Below, piece after piece: positions 63,686-64,000 of a stretch of 64,000 bases of DNA. The notes below the pieces were generated by a model. It was not told the DNA's origin and made no database searches. It saw only the letters and a program-made list of their open reading frames with translations. This DNA comes from Oscheius onirici (lineage: Eukaryota; Nematoda; Chromadorea; Rhabditida; Rhabditidae), in assembly GCA_932521025.1 (NCBI GenBank), contig OW051471.1:12152001-12216000 (forward strand). Direction: 5' to 3'. Every line of letters starts with the position of its first letter. Within the stretch, counting starts at the first letter, position 1. The position numbers and the translations under genes are program-made.

Positions 63686-64000
63686 GTGAGTTGGGGGAAC
63701 TTTCAGATTGGTAAAGAATAATTTTAAAGATCAACAATTCCCCCTCTTAATTTTTAAGTAAACAGGGTGTATAATAAGAAACGTCTGGGCTAATAACTAA
63801 TTTATTATACAAAGTCTACATGATAGAGAGATCTGAGCATGAGCGGGTCGTTGGTCTCTCCTCGAGTCGGCATCGCAGTCCTTCTTATAGTCGGCCATGA
63901 CTCAGCTCTGAAACGTACCTATGTATGTTGTCATTGTTATGTTTACACGTTTGTTTGAGATTGGGGCCCAGTAGGGCTGGGACGGACAAGACACAAAGAA
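63686..64000. other. Intron or flank at window edge
   Basis: The sequence follows the donor of the last visible receptor exon. I see no further exon before the window ends. Confidence 0.4.

Noticed and set aside
1-64000. CRISPR arrays, bacterial operons, rRNA
   Set aside because: No regularly spaced direct repeats, no ribosomal RNA sequence. Introns and transposons are those of a nematode.

Overview
The window is AT-rich eukaryotic DNA from a rhabditid, probably Caenorhabditis-like, nematode. The signs are very short introns (35-60 bp) ending in TTTCAG, tandem serpentine chemoreceptors, a cuticle collagen, class 3 lipases, a C-type lectin, C6-like and ET/Ly6-like secreted proteins, RTE-type retrotransposons and many palindromic MITEs. 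All gene models below were spliced by eye from reading frames, splice sites and comparison between paralogs inside the window.

Layout. 0-3.5 kb: two Srh/Sri-like receptors on the minus strand, the first cut by the window edge. 3.6-6 kb: repeats, a tRNA-derived SINE and a 3' half-lipase remnant. 6.1-11 kb: two copies of a unit made of a receptor (identical exon lengths in both) and, downstream, a very small secreted peptide gene. 11.5-13 kb: an intact class 3 lipase. 14-15.7 kb: a decayed PiT-type phosphate transporter. 15.8-18.7 kb: an RTE retrotransposon. 20-21.8 kb: a two-domain C-type lectin with a recent exon duplication. 22.5-23 kb: a small secreted 8-Cys protein. 26.6-30 kb: three relatives of a Tyr-rich peptide family around a TSSK-like kinase. 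32.6-33.7 kb: a collagen. 35-41.7 kb: three members of another 7TM family, one of them broken. 43-45 kb: small secreted proteins. 44.9-54.5 kb: a many-exon gene joining an unrecognised N-terminal region to a C-terminal protein kinase, with two degenerate relatives lying head to head. 54.9-58 kb: a possible small secreted protein, one Srh/Sri-like receptor and a small membrane protein. 58-61 kb: a C6-like secreted protein with a long, repeat-filled intron. 62-64 kb: the 5' part of an Sra/Srab-like receptor cut by the right edge.

Most genes act at the cell surface or outside the cell, as expected for a chromosome-arm environment where gene families duplicate and decay. The most interesting signals are the duplicated receptor plus peptide unit (one peptide carries a FIRFG-R motif like an amidated FMRFamide-related peptide), the kinase gene with an unrecognised, repeatedly duplicated N-terminal region, and the invasion of one homologous receptor intron by different mobile elements in four paralogs.
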